Shown here: positions 18,985-28,278 of the stretch, piece after piece | How positions within the stretch are numbered: position 1 is the stretch's first letter | How the letters are laid out: each line of letters opens with the position of its first letter | Source of the DNA: Aporhodopirellula aestuarii | Lineage (GTDB): Bacteria; Planctomycetota; Planctomycetia; Pirellulales; Pirellulaceae | Length of the DNA stretch: 64,000 nt | NCBI RefSeq assembly: GCF_023701485.1 | Contig: NZ_JAMQBK010000051.1 | Location: 46,911-110,910, forward strand | Direction: 5' to 3' | Program-made: the position numbers and the translations under genes | The notes under the pieces: model-generated | What the model was told of the DNA's origin: nothing | What the model saw: the letters and a program-made list of their open reading frames with translations, nothing else | The model's database searches: none

Positions 18985-20043
18985 TCAATCTCTCAGTTCG
19001 TGACCGGTTAAATGTAAAAACACGTGGTGCAGCGACGGGCTTTGCACATCCACGTCCACCACCCCATATCCGGCCGCTCCCACCGCATCGATCAATCGCG
19101 GCAATCCGACAGCGATCTCGGGCACCTTGGCCGAAATCGATCGCTCCCCCGGTTTCACCGCTAACGTCAAACCACACGTCGCCAAAGGTTCATTCCCTTC
19201 GCCTCGCAACACGCGATCCAATCGCACCGTCACGCTCCGGTCGCGACCGATCGTCTGCCGAAGCAATTCATCAAACGTTCCGGTGGCAACCACCCGGCCG
19301 CGGTCGACGATCACGATCCGGTCGCACTGCGTTTCCGCTTCGTCGAGATGATGAGTCGTCAGCAAGATCGACGTACCACGTTCGCTGAGCTGATCGAGCA
19401 TCGTAAAGATCCGCTGGCGACTTTGTGGGTCCACACCGACACTCGGCTCGTCAAGCAGCAGGACTTCCGGTTGATGCAAAACACCGCACGCGAGGTTAAT
19501 ACGTCGCTTCATCCCGCCCGAGAAAGTCGAAACCAGATCGTCGCCCCGATCGGCGAGCCCGGTCCACTGCAGCGCCCACTCGACGCGCTTGGCCAAGTTC
19601 GAACCACGCAATCCATGAAACCGCCCAAACGCAAACAGGTTCTCGCGAGTCGTGAGGTCTCCATACAAAGCGATCTCTTGTGGCACCAACCCGAGCGTGT
19701 CGCGAGCAGAACTGCGGTCGACCGGTTGGCCCATCAATTCAATCGTCCCGGAATCCGGCCGCGTCCGCCCCGAAAGACAACGGATCATCGTCGTTTTCCC
19801 CGCCCCGTTGGGACCAAGATAAGCGAGCCGCTCCCCCTGACGCAGCTCAAACGAAACCCCGTCGAGTGCCATGTGGCGCTGAGAACCGCGATTCCAAAAC
19901 GGCAAAACGCCTCCCTCGCGAGCGTAGCTTTTGCGCAGCTCTTTCACCAAAACGGCGGGGGGCGTGGTGGAAATCAACGCGGTTCTCAGGTGCTGATGTG
20001 GGAGGACGTCGCCTGAGAATGGTACCCCAAGGGTGAACTTCAC
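18985..20043 (-). CDS. ABC transporter ATP-binding protein
   Basis: Contains all ABC motifs: Walker A GPNGAGKTTM, Q-loop LVPQEIALYGDLT, signature FSGGMKRR, Walker B EVLLLDEPSVGVDP and the H-loop LLTTHHLDEAE, followed by a C-terminal accessory domain of about 100 residues usual for ABC-2 (DrrA/CcmA-like) ATPases. The start is unclear; I chose the GTG at 20043 preceded by AAGGAG, giving 352 residues, because an ATG at 20112 would run into the neighbouring coding region. It pairs with the permease gene that follows. Confidence 0.87.
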   Translation of the reverse strand: MKFTLGVPFSGDVLPHQHLRTALISTTPPAVLVKELRKSYAREGGVLPFWNRGSQRHMALDGVSFELRQGERLAYLGPNGAGKTTMIRCLSGRTRPDSGTIELMGQPVDRSSARDTLGLVPQEIALYGDLTTRENLFAFGRFHGLRGSNLAKRVEWALQWTGLADRGDDLVSTFSGGMKRRINLACGVLHQPEVLLLDEPSVGVDPQSRQRIFTMLDQLSERGTSILLTTHHLDEAETQCDRIVIVDRGRVVATGTFDELLRQTIGRDRSVTVRLDRVLRGEGNEPLATCGLTLAVKPGERSISAKVPEIAVGLPRLIDAVGAAGYGVVDVDVQSPSLHHVFLHLTGHELRD

Positions 20044-20080
20044 GGAAACCGCAAACTCCTTGCCGGATTCCGCCCTACCC

Positions 20081-21646
20081 TCACTCCGCTTTGCGGTCGA
20101 AATACAACGCACCCGTCGGGCAAGCCGCGATGCAGCGTTCGGCTAAATCCCCCATCCCCTCGTCATAGCTGCCGTCAAACGGAACGCTCACACGCACGTC
20201 GAACCCGCGACCGACGAAGGACAACCCCAACGCGTCTTGCGACTGCGATGCGATTTGAATGCACAATTCGCATTTAATGCACTTACCGGGCTCAAACAAA
20301 ACGTTGCCGCCTCGGCCGAGAACCTCGTACACCCCCTGTCGCGTCCCAAACCGGTTCGGGTCGGCACCGTATCGAGCCGCATAGTTCTCCAACCGACAAT
20401 CCCCATGTGCAACGCATCCACACGACAAACATCGATCTGATTGCTCGGCAACCTGCTCATCCGAATAGTCATCCGACGTGTTGGGTGTTTGCACGGGCAC
20501 CGACGCCGCCCCGGCCAAGAATTGTTTCATCTCTTCCGTCGCGACTCGCCCCAATCGCGATGCAAACGGCTTCGGCGGTGCCGTGACTTTCTGCCCCGAC
20601 AGGAATTGATCGATACACCCGGCGACCTCTTTGCCATCCGCCGCGCTTCGCACGAACAAACATTTCCCCCTGACCGCGCAGCCGGCCGCGAACACGTTTT
20701 CACGTTTGGTTTGATAAGTCTCGCGATTGATCTCGATTCCGCGACGCGATCCATCCACCGACCACTCGTCCGACATCTTCACCGCATCGGCACCCGACGC
20801 GATCAGTACCACGTCATGCGAATCCACTAGTTTTTCAAACGCCTCACGCGAGTCGACCGGGGTCGCGGTCTCAACTTGCACGTCCAACCCGACGATTTGT
20901 GCGATCTCCGCATCGAGTGTTCCCCGCGGCAGCGTTTCTGAATCGGTTTCCCATCGCAGTCGCCCACCGAGCTGTACAGTCGCCTCGATCAACCGGCATG
21001 CGTGGCCGCGTTGACGCAAATAATACGCCGCCGACAATCCCGTCGGCCCCGCACCGATAATGGCAACACGTTTCCCTGAGTCGGCGGCGCACTCCGGCGC
21101 AAAGGCGTGTTCTGAAGCGAGGTCAGCATCGGCGGCATAGCGTTTGAGTTCGCAAACCGAGACGGGATCATCCGCCGAACTGCGACGACATCCTTTCTCG
21201 CACGGCTTCGTGCAAATCCGCCCCAGCACCGCGGGGATCGCAATATCGCGTTTGATCGTCTCGATCGCGTCATGTAAATCGTGATTACCGAGCTGCCTGA
21301 GCATCAGTGGAATGTCCATGTGTGCCGGACATGCAAAGAAACACGGCGCCAAACAATCGCCGACGTGATCGCTCAACAACAATTCGAGAGCCGTTCGCCG
21401 GGCCGCATGAACTTCCGCCGTCTCGCTGTCGATCTGCATCCCGTCGACGATCTTAGTCGCGCACGAGGGAACGAGTTTTCCGCTTGCCCGATCTCGAACC
21501 AAACAGACCTGACACGACGTTGAAGGCAGATAGCCCTTGAGAAAACACAACGTCGGTATCTCAATGCCCAACTGCTCCGCCGCATCCAAGACGGTCGTGC
21601 CCGCGGGAACTTCAATTGTTCGTTCGTCAATCGAGATCTTAGGCAT
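20081..21646 (-). CDS. NuoG/GltD-like [2Fe-2S] and FAD-dependent oxidoreductase subunit
   Basis: A 521-residue fusion. Residues 1-75 form a NuoG-type [2Fe-2S] domain with C34, C45, C48 and C62 (spacing C-x10-C-x2-C-x13-C). Then comes a GltD-like Cys-rich region (CLAPCFFACPAHMDIP, ICTKPCEKGCRR), a Rossmann fold (AIIGAGPTGLSAAYYL, about 190) and a C-terminal Fe-S region (CLSCGCVAHGDC, CIKCELC, ACPTGAL). Some of the cysteines of a canonical double [4Fe-4S] ferredoxin are missing at the C-terminus (for example CIKCELCIQIA and LAERCIAACP). Such proteins pair with NuoF-like subunits in NAD-linked hydrogenase or formate dehydrogenase modules. It is the last gene of the redox operon and overlaps the NuoEF-like gene by 8 bases. 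Confidence 0.82.
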   Translation of the reverse strand: MPKISIDERTIEVPAGTTVLDAAEQLGIEIPTLCFLKGYLPSTSCQVCLVRDRASGKLVPSCATKIVDGMQIDSETAEVHAARRTALELLLSDHVGDCLAPCFFACPAHMDIPLMLRQLGNHDLHDAIETIKRDIAIPAVLGRICTKPCEKGCRRSSADDPVSVCELKRYAADADLASEHAFAPECAADSGKRVAIIGAGPTGLSAAYYLRQRGHACRLIEATVQLGGRLRWETDSETLPRGTLDAEIAQIVGLDVQVETATPVDSREAFEKLVDSHDVVLIASGADAVKMSDEWSVDGSRRGIEINRETYQTKRENVFAAGCAVRGKCLFVRSAADGKEVAGCIDQFLSGQKVTAPPKPFASRLGRVATEEMKQFLAGAASVPVQTPNTSDDYSDEQVAEQSDRCLSCGCVAHGDCRLENYAARYGADPNRFGTRQGVYEVLGRGGNVLFEPGKCIKCELCIQIASQSQDALGLSFVGRGFDVRVSVPFDGSYDEGMGDLAERCIAACPTGALYFDRKAE

Positions 21647-24071
21647 TGGTTCTTCTCACAATTTCCACGGCGTTTTCAGGACACACGACGCGGCAGGTAT
21701 CGCACGCCGTGCAGAGGTCGACATCGACGACATGTTTGGCGTATGGCACCGCGGGGATCGCGTCGACGGGACAGTGCTGCGCACACAACGTGCATCCAAT
21801 GCACGCGTCGGTAATGTGATAGGCGATCAGGTTCTTACACTTGCCCGCCGGACAATGCCCGGCCAAGTGTGCTTCGTATTCCTCACGGAAATAACGCAGC
21901 GTCGAGAGCACCGGGTTGGGGGCCGTTTTCCCGAGCCCACACAAACTGCCACTTGATACGCTTTGGCACAAATCTTCGAGTAAATCCAAATCGCCTTTCT
22001 TCGCCTCGCCCCCACAAATCCGTTCCAAAATCTCCAACATCCGCTTCGTACCGATTCGACAATACGTGCATTTGCCGCACGATTGATCTTGGGTGAAACG
22101 CAGGAAATATCGCGCGATATCGACCATGCAATCGGTATCGTCGAGAACGACCATCCCACCGCTGCCCATGATCGCACCGACACTACTCAGTGCTTCGTAA
22201 TCAACCGGCGTGTCTGCCAAACTCGCCGGCACACAACCGCCCGACGGGCCTCCGATCTGAACCGCCTTAAAGCGACGACCGTTTGCAACACCACCGCCAA
22301 TTTGATTGACGATCTGGCGAATCGTCACCCCCATCGGAACTTCGATCAGTCCGCCGCGTTGAATTTTGCCCGCCAAAGCAAAGACTTTGGTTCCCTTGCT
22401 CGTCTCGGTTCCGAACTTGGCAAACTCATCGCCGCCATGTCGCAGAATCCATGGGACCAACGACAACGTTTCGACGTTGTTGATCAGCGTCGGCTTCTCC
22501 CACAATCCCGATTCAGCAGGAAACGGAGGCCGCAGCCTCGGAGTTCCCCGGCCGCCTTCGATCGAATGGATCAATGCGGTCTCTTCGCCACAAATGAACG
22601 CGCCCGCCCCTTCTTTGACCGAAAACTTGAGCGAATAATCGCTTCCCAAAATGCGATCGCCTAGCAACCCCGCCGCTTCGCACTCCGCGATGGCATGGCG
22701 AATCCGCTCGACAGCGAGAGGATACTCGGCGCGAATATAAAAGTATCCCTGGTGAGCCCCCACCGCGACGGCCGCAATCGCCATGCCCTCAATCACGCGA
22801 TACGGAAACGACTCCAAGATCATGCGATCCATGAACGCGCCCGGATCGCCCTCATCACCGTTGCAGATGACGTACTTCGTTTCCGCATTCGCACCTCGCA
22901 CCGTACGCCACTTAATCGCAGACGGAAAACCGGCGCCGCCTCGACCTCGCAAACCGCTGCGCTCAATTTCCGAGATCACCTCGTCGCTCGACAATTCATC
23001 CAAGCATCGCTTGAGTGCCACGAAACCTTCATGGCGTTGGTATTCGGAAAGGTCCAAGGGATCGATGTCGCCACACGATTCCGTGGCGATCCGCTTCTGC
23101 GGCCCCAGAAACTCACACACCGGGCCTTCTTTCGGCGACACGGCTTCGACGCTCGATTCGGCACCGTTTTCACGGCCATACAACTCCGCAACCATCTTGG
23201 ACCACGACGTTCGCATTCGCGACACGATTCCGGTCGGCTGATAGTTTTGTAAAACGATTTCTTCAACCTGCTCGGGCTGCACGTGACAGTACAACCGGCT
23301 GGTCCCGTCACCTCGGATCGTCTCAACCAGCGGCGTTTGATGACACATCCCGACGCAACCGACCCGTTTCACTTCCGCCGCAGCCCCGATCGATGTCACG
23401 ACCTCTTGGACCTTGTCGAACACCTGACCGCTGCCCTGGGCAACACAACACGAACCGAGTCCAACGCGAATTTCCCCAACCGCCGAACCGCTCGTCGAAA
23501 AATCACGTTTCCGCAAATCACGACGCGTGGACTTCACCTCGCTGCCTCGCCTGGCAAACCCACGAATCGTCGAGGGAACACTCTGCGGAGTCAATCGTCC
23601 ATACGTGGCATCGTCGATCTGCACGACGGGAGCCAGCGTACAACAACCCAAACAGGCAACCGGCTCGATCGTAAACTGCCCCTGTTGATCGGTATCCTCT
23701 CCGGGTTTTAAACCCAGGTGCAGGGCAATGGCTTCTTCGATCAGATCCGCACCCTTGACGTGACAGGCCGTGCCACGGCAAACCTGGATCGCGTGCCGGC
23801 CCATCGGGCGATGACGAAACTGCGTATAGAACGTCGACACGCCAGTGATCGCCGAGGGCGTGATCTCGGTCAATTCACATACCCGCTGCAACGCCGCATC
23901 AGGCAAATAGCGATACTTCGTTTGAATCGCTTGCAAGATCGGAATCACCGCTTCCGGACCGCCACCGTGCACCGCAACCGTCTGATCGACGAACGCCAAA
24001 TCGATCGCTGGCGACGCGATCACCGTAGTGTCGTTGACGACCTTCTCAGCGCTGCCTACCGCCGCATTCAT
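21639..24071 (-). CDS. NuoE-NuoF fusion, NADH dehydrogenase (flavin/Fe-S) subunit
   Basis: An 810-residue multi-domain protein. Residues 20-170: NuoE-like thioredoxin-fold [2Fe-2S] domain (CRGTACHVKGA, then VACLGCC). Residues 200-300: second thioredoxin-like domain (GLGSCCVAQGSG, RVGCVGMCHQTP). Residues 360-620: NuoF FMN and NADH-binding core (RGRGGAGFP, CNGDEGDPGAFMD, GAGAFICGEETALI). Then an SLBB stretch and the NuoF [4Fe-4S] helical domain (SCGKCTYCRIGT, SGSLCGLGKTAPNP). The last 60 residues hold two [4Fe-4S] motifs (CIGCTLCAQHCP, CTACDTCRVVCP). This is the architecture of HydB/HoxF-type subunits that oxidise or reduce NAD(P)H in hydrogenase, formate dehydrogenase or bifurcating complexes. 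No catalytic hydrogenase or dehydrogenase subunit is in the window; the neighbours are membrane Fe-S and propeller proteins. Confidence 0.9.
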   Translation of the reverse strand: MNAAVGSAEKVVNDTTVIASPAIDLAFVDQTVAVHGGGPEAVIPILQAIQTKYRYLPDAALQRVCELTEITPSAITGVSTFYTQFRHRPMGRHAIQVCRGTACHVKGADLIEEAIALHLGLKPGEDTDQQGQFTIEPVACLGCCTLAPVVQIDDATYGRLTPQSVPSTIRGFARRGSEVKSTRRDLRKRDFSTSGSAVGEIRVGLGSCCVAQGSGQVFDKVQEVVTSIGAAAEVKRVGCVGMCHQTPLVETIRGDGTSRLYCHVQPEQVEEIVLQNYQPTGIVSRMRTSWSKMVAELYGRENGAESSVEAVSPKEGPVCEFLGPQKRIATESCGDIDPLDLSEYQRHEGFVALKRCLDELSSDEVISEIERSGLRGRGGAGFPSAIKWRTVRGANAETKYVICNGDEGDPGAFMDRMILESFPYRVIEGMAIAAVAVGAHQGYFYIRAEYPLAVERIRHAIAECEAAGLLGDRILGSDYSLKFSVKEGAGAFICGEETALIHSIEGGRGTPRLRPPFPAESGLWEKPTLINNVETLSLVPWILRHGGDEFAKFGTETSKGTKVFALAGKIQRGGLIEVPMGVTIRQIVNQIGGGVANGRRFKAVQIGGPSGGCVPASLADTPVDYEALSSVGAIMGSGGMVVLDDTDCMVDIARYFLRFTQDQSCGKCTYCRIGTKRMLEILERICGGEAKKGDLDLLEDLCQSVSSGSLCGLGKTAPNPVLSTLRYFREEYEAHLAGHCPAGKCKNLIAYHITDACIGCTLCAQHCPVDAIPAVPYAKHVVDVDLCTACDTCRVVCPENAVEIVRRTNA

Positions 24072-25954
24072 GATTCACCGATACAGAAAAGATGTTTTTC
24101 GCCGCGAACATAAATTCGTCCGTCCAGAATCGCGGGGCTCGTCACGCATTTTTCACCGAGATCCGCCTCCGAAACGGTTTCGCATGCCTCCTTCGTCGTC
24201 GCCACGATCCAGCACGCACCGGATTCCCCAATCAATAAAACTCGATCACCGATCTTCGTCGGCGACGACTTGAACCCGTCATCAAAATCTTGCTCCCAAA
24301 CCGGGTCACCACCTTCACCGATGTCATAGCTGGTCAATGTTCCAAATGACGCCAACATCAAAATCATGTCGTCGACTAACAGCGGGCTGGTCGTATCGGG
24401 AGCACCAAAATCGACTTGCCAAATGATGTGTGTGTCCGTGACGTCGCCACTGCCACCGAGCCGGATTGCCGCACCACCGGGCACCTCGTTGCAGACATAC
24501 ACCACGCCATCACGCATAACCGGCGACGGACCGACATCCTGATAGAGTGCATCACACCGCCAGATTTCTTCGCCGTCGCTCGTGCGATACGTGATCACCC
24601 ACGGGTTCGCGCACGTGATCACTTGCGACTCGCCCTCGTACTCGATCACCAGCGGCGTCGACCAGGAAGCGGGCACGTCACGCGAAGTTTCCCAGATCGT
24701 CTCCCCGGTTCGGCCATCGAGTGCAATCAAACGTGATGACGGTTCGTCTTCCTCGCCCTGGTCCAATTGAATCAACACGCGTTCCTCATCCGTCACGAGC
24801 GAAGAAGCGTGCCCGTACGGATTGTGAGGCGTACCGAATGATCGAGTCCAAACGATCTCGCCGTCAAAACCCATCGCGACAATGTCGCCGTGGGCGAATA
24901 TCGCGAAAACACGCACGCCATCGGTCGCCATCGTCGGTGCCGCAAACCCCGTGTCGTCATTGACTGTCAACTCGACCGGCTCACCTCCGTCATCCTCCGG
25001 TGCAGGCAGAGGCACATCCGTCTGCCAAACCAACGCTCCGTTCGCGGCGTCAAAACACGAGACCGTGCGGCGTTCCTCCGTCGCACCACTTAGAAATACA
25101 CGATCCCCCCAAACGATCGGAGAATTGGTTCCCGGCAAGTCCACGGGCGTTTTCCACAAAATCCCTTCGCCACTCGCCCCATCCCACGTTTCGGGAATCG
25201 ACGTCGACTCCACGACTCCCATTCCGTCTGTGCCCCGGAACCGCGTCCAAAACTTGCGTTTCTCATCGAGCGTCGGCAACACCTCGGGATCGACAACCGC
25301 TGGTTCCACGTCCGGCATCGAAGGCTCGGTTGCGCCAGCGTCCTCCAGCTCCTCCGACTCGACATCAAGCCCCCGCGTCGCGACCATCGCAACATCATTT
25401 GATTCAGGAAACAATGCCGCCAGATGCGTCGCGTCGGGCGGCAAGACACTGCGATCAGAAACAATCAGCCAACTCGAAAACAGGAACACGCCCACCGCAA
25501 AACCGCCAACCGCAGACAGCGATTGCAAACTCATGATTCGATCGGGATCATCCACATCCGATTCAAATTCCGCCAATTGCGGCGGTTGTCGCCGCAGATT
25601 CGCGACCACTTTGGCGGACGCAATCGTGACGAACAGGCTGCCCAACAACAACCAACTGGCGGCCCCCATGAAGGCACGTCGATCGAAATACTCGGTGCGC
25701 AGTTCCACGTCGAGCGATCGGATCTGGTTCGCAATCGCGGCATGGACCGACTCATCGCCAGACGCCTCGCGTAGCGACTCCTTCAACTCGACAAACTCCG
25801 GCGTCACACTCGGATCCACCACCCGCCCGGCGAAACTCGCCAACATCGCGACCGCGACCACGACGGAAAAGACAGCCGCGATACTCGAAATGCGGACCCA
25901 AGTCCGGTCATTTTGCATCAGCGATCCAAACGACGGTTGCTCGCGGCCACTCAT
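24068..25954 (-). CDS. Membrane-anchored PQQ-like beta-propeller protein
   Basis: A 628-residue protein from the ATG at 25954, which overlaps the polyferredoxin stop. Three N-terminal membrane helices (about residues 15-40, 95-115 and 145-165) are followed by an acidic linker and a beta-propeller with blade motifs such as WTRFRGTDGMGV, GALVWQTDVPLP, GETIWETSRDVP and GEEIWRCDALY (the AxDxxTGxxxW type PQQ/PQQ_2 repeat). The RFRGTDGMG start is common in planctomycete PQQ-like proteins that probably do not bind PQQ. It overlaps the NuoEF-like gene by four bases and so is part of the redox operon. Confidence 0.85.
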   Translation of the reverse strand: MSGREQPSFGSLMQNDRTWVRISSIAAVFSVVVAVAMLASFAGRVVDPSVTPEFVELKESLREASGDESVHAAIANQIRSLDVELRTEYFDRRAFMGAASWLLLGSLFVTIASAKVVANLRRQPPQLAEFESDVDDPDRIMSLQSLSAVGGFAVGVFLFSSWLIVSDRSVLPPDATHLAALFPESNDVAMVATRGLDVESEELEDAGATEPSMPDVEPAVVDPEVLPTLDEKRKFWTRFRGTDGMGVVESTSIPETWDGASGEGILWKTPVDLPGTNSPIVWGDRVFLSGATEERRTVSCFDAANGALVWQTDVPLPAPEDDGGEPVELTVNDDTGFAAPTMATDGVRVFAIFAHGDIVAMGFDGEIVWTRSFGTPHNPYGHASSLVTDEERVLIQLDQGEEDEPSSRLIALDGRTGETIWETSRDVPASWSTPLVIEYEGESQVITCANPWVITYRTSDGEEIWRCDALYQDVGPSPVMRDGVVYVCNEVPGGAAIRLGGSGDVTDTHIIWQVDFGAPDTTSPLLVDDMILMLASFGTLTSYDIGEGGDPVWEQDFDDGFKSSPTKIGDRVLLIGESGACWIVATTKEACETVSEADLGEKCVTSPAILDGRIYVRGEKHLFCIGES

Positions 25955-27342
25955 GTGATCTGCACCAATTGAGAGGGCTCCGTCGGACCGGTGGTCGGTG
26001 TGACCCCGGGAGCTTTCCCATCCGGCACCGGGCAGTACCAGAAACAACGACCGCACGAAACACAGTTCTTCGTGTCAGCCCGATAGTCCGCGTGAGGACG
26101 ACGAACGGCCAGCGACACCAACTTGACACTGATCACCACACCGATCCACGCCCCCAGCGCCACGCCGAGCCAACGGAAACGCTCCTGGGTAACGAGCACC
26201 TTTTCGAGCAACGCACGCTCGTCACGTCGGGCGTTTCGAAACGCTTCACTCGCGTCGGTCGTCGTGGCGGTCAGCCCCAACGTTTCCATCCGCAACTGTT
26301 CGGCGAGCTGAACCTCCGGATCCATCCGAGACAACGGCCCACGCATCATCGCCCCCAAGCCCGCGAACGCGACAACGATCAGCGGCGCCGCTACAAGGAG
26401 ATAACCGAGTCGTCTACGGCCTCGCGAAGCCTCCACGGGAGTCGCCCGCGACACAGGTGATTCGATTGCACCATAAGGACACGCCTCCGAACACAATCCA
26501 CACGTGATGCACTGCGTCGGTGGAATCCGCACATGGAATCGTGAGAACCGCGAAAACACCGACAACACCGCACCGTATGGACACAAGTACCGGCAATAGG
26601 GACGCCCGACAAAGACGCCGACCAACAACAACACGCCACCGGCGATCATCATGTTCGCGTTACCACCGAGCCGAAAAAATCCGACAAACGGGTCATAGCG
26701 GCAAATCAAAAAGGCGGTTCCTGTCGCCGAAAAAATGACCGCCGCCCCCAGATAAATCCACGTCATCAATCCGAGCGAATGATCCACCCATCGAGGGACT
26801 TGCACGTTCTTGACTGACACGAACTCCTGAATCGCTCCGAGCGGACAGACCGCCGCACAAAATGTTCGCCCAAAGAACAATGTGAATAATAACGGCAACA
26901 AGAAAAACGCGACGACTGATAACGGAATCACATACCCGTTGTCGAAGATTGCGAGTGCCACGTTCTGCGTCGCACCAATACTGCACACGCACCCCTGGCG
27001 AACAAAACCAAACCACACCAACGACGCAAATGACAACAGGAACAAATGCCGACGAGACCGCGTGACCAATGCGAAATAACTCGCCAGCGACAACGCCACA
27101 ACCAGAATCGCGACGTCGAGATACTCCCACGCCAGACCGCTGCCGCTGGGAACCTGAGTGGTCGGTATCGAGTGCGAACTAAAGTCAGGCGTCGGAATCA
27201 ACTCACCCGATACGATCGACGAATGCAGCCCCACCAGCAACGCCAATAACGACGCAAAACTCCATCGCAGACGACCGCCAAACGGATTCGCGACGGTGTG
27301 TCGCCCCCAACTCTCACGGACAGAACGAACCAAGCGTTTCAT
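25951..27342 (-). CDS. NapH/NosR-type membrane polyferredoxin
   Basis: A 463-residue integral membrane protein with five to seven helices. It has two CxxxCP loops (FCAAVCPLGAIQE and YCRYLCPYGAVLS) and two ferredoxin-like motifs, CITCGLCSEACP (about residue 275) and CVSCGRCFWYCP near the C-terminus. This is the layout of NapH, NosR and CcoG relatives that pass electrons across the membrane between quinol or cytoplasmic donors and periplasmic partners. A further CVCSIG loop sits between helices. The gene overlaps both neighbours by four bases. Confidence 0.87.
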   Translation of the reverse strand: MKRLVRSVRESWGRHTVANPFGGRLRWSFASLLALLVGLHSSIVSGELIPTPDFSSHSIPTTQVPSGSGLAWEYLDVAILVVALSLASYFALVTRSRRHLFLLSFASLVWFGFVRQGCVCSIGATQNVALAIFDNGYVIPLSVVAFFLLPLLFTLFFGRTFCAAVCPLGAIQEFVSVKNVQVPRWVDHSLGLMTWIYLGAAVIFSATGTAFLICRYDPFVGFFRLGGNANMMIAGGVLLLVGVFVGRPYCRYLCPYGAVLSVFSRFSRFHVRIPPTQCITCGLCSEACPYGAIESPVSRATPVEASRGRRRLGYLLVAAPLIVVAFAGLGAMMRGPLSRMDPEVQLAEQLRMETLGLTATTTDASEAFRNARRDERALLEKVLVTQERFRWLGVALGAWIGVVISVKLVSLAVRRPHADYRADTKNCVSCGRCFWYCPVPDGKAPGVTPTTGPTEPSQLVQIT

Positions 27343-28022
27343 CGCATTGTCACCGTCCGCATCAACTGCTCGACCGGATCATCGTCGGAGCGATTTTCGT
27401 CACCGAGTTTGTTCTCATAGAGTGCTTGCGCCTGTGCTTTGACAAGGTATGGTTTCTCCGCCGGCACCCGCGTGTACGCCTGCGTCGGACAGACTCTCGC
27501 GATCGCACACTCGTTGCAATTCACGCATCGATCGTGCATGACCTGCAGGTACAGCGACCCGTTCATCAACGCGCATCCTTTGACGCACTTACCGCAACCG
27601 ATACACGCCTCCTCATCGATCGTGTATTGATAGAACCGCTGGCCCGCTTTGTCTTCAATGAATTCGCGGACCACCGCCGCCGTCGGACACAATTGGTTTT
27701 CCGCCGCTGTATTCACATCGTGATAGTTCGTGTCGAGGTACCCCGTGCAGATGTCGCAGTAACCACACATATCAAAACACTGCACACACTTGACGGCTGA
27801 CTCATCGAGCACGCAGTAGGTCGAACAGTGACTGCAACCGACGCATTTATCGGGATCAAGTTGCCATCGTGTTTCGCCCGCCTCCCCATGTCGCCCAGCT
27901 AAGAATCCACCGAGGGACCCCAACGCGATCGCACCGGCAACCCGAGTTCCTCGTACCAAAAATTCTCGCCGACCGGCAATCGGCAGCGAAACATCAGCGG
28001 CGGGAGATCGCCTGTCAGACAC
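27339..28022 (-). CDS. Tat-exported multi-[4Fe-4S] ferredoxin-like protein
   Basis: I chose the GTG at 28022 (227 residues), which overlaps the stop of the small upstream gene by 8 bases; the ATG at 28118 would lie deep in that gene. The N-terminus has a twin-arginine signal (RREFLVRGTRVAGAIALG). Fe-S motifs follow: CVGCSHCSTYC, CVQCFDMCGYCDIC, CIGCGKCVKGC and CVNCNECAIARVCP, enough for about four [4Fe-4S] clusters, in the style of NapG/NrfC/DmsB electron-transfer subunits. Tat export of a folded Fe-S protein puts it on the outer face of the cytoplasmic membrane, beside the polyferredoxin made by the next gene. Confidence 0.85.
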   Translation of the reverse strand: MSDRRSPAADVSLPIAGRREFLVRGTRVAGAIALGSLGGFLAGRHGEAGETRWQLDPDKCVGCSHCSTYCVLDESAVKCVQCFDMCGYCDICTGYLDTNYHDVNTAAENQLCPTAAVVREFIEDKAGQRFYQYTIDEEACIGCGKCVKGCALMNGSLYLQVMHDRCVNCNECAIARVCPTQAYTRVPAEKPYLVKAQAQALYENKLGDENRSDDDPVEQLMRTVTMR

Positions 28023-28275
28023 GATCGGCTCCCTTCTTCGCTGCCCGATTTTGGGTTGCCTGCTGTAGCGCCGCTCTTTCGAGTGTCTCTCTTTCCAACA
28101 TCGCCGCCGGCAAGACACAACGACTGATTTGCATGCAATCTCGGCATGTGGTGAGTGTCTGAGAACACCCCGCGCGCAACCGACGACGCGTCAGCACCCA
28201 AGCAACGACAGCGATCACCAGGCTCAGCGACCATCGCACGCTCGTCTCGATCCATTGCCGACGGTTCATCTCCAT
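28015..28275 (-). CDS. Small membrane protein with a Cys cluster
   Basis: An 86-residue protein between the NHL and ferredoxin genes (3 bp after the former, 8 bp overlap with the latter). One helix at about residues 14-31 (WSLSLVIAVVAWVLTRR) is followed by a short domain with C37, C44, C47 and C53 (CSQTLTTCRDC, ISRC), then a charged helix. The Cys spacing could hold an Fe-S cluster or metal. I know no named family. Tight packing in the operon makes it very likely to be a real gene and a small subunit of the complex. Confidence 0.78.
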   Translation of the reverse strand: MEMNRRQWIETSVRWSLSLVIAVVAWVLTRRRLRAGCSQTLTTCRDCMQISRCVLPAAMLERETLERAALQQATQNRAAKKGADRV

Positions 28276-28278
28276 CGC

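Noticed and set aside
24882..25958. A 358-residue plus-strand frame opposite the PQQ-like propeller gene.
   Set aside because: Ser/Thr/Arg-rich shadow of a real gene with clear domains on the other strand.
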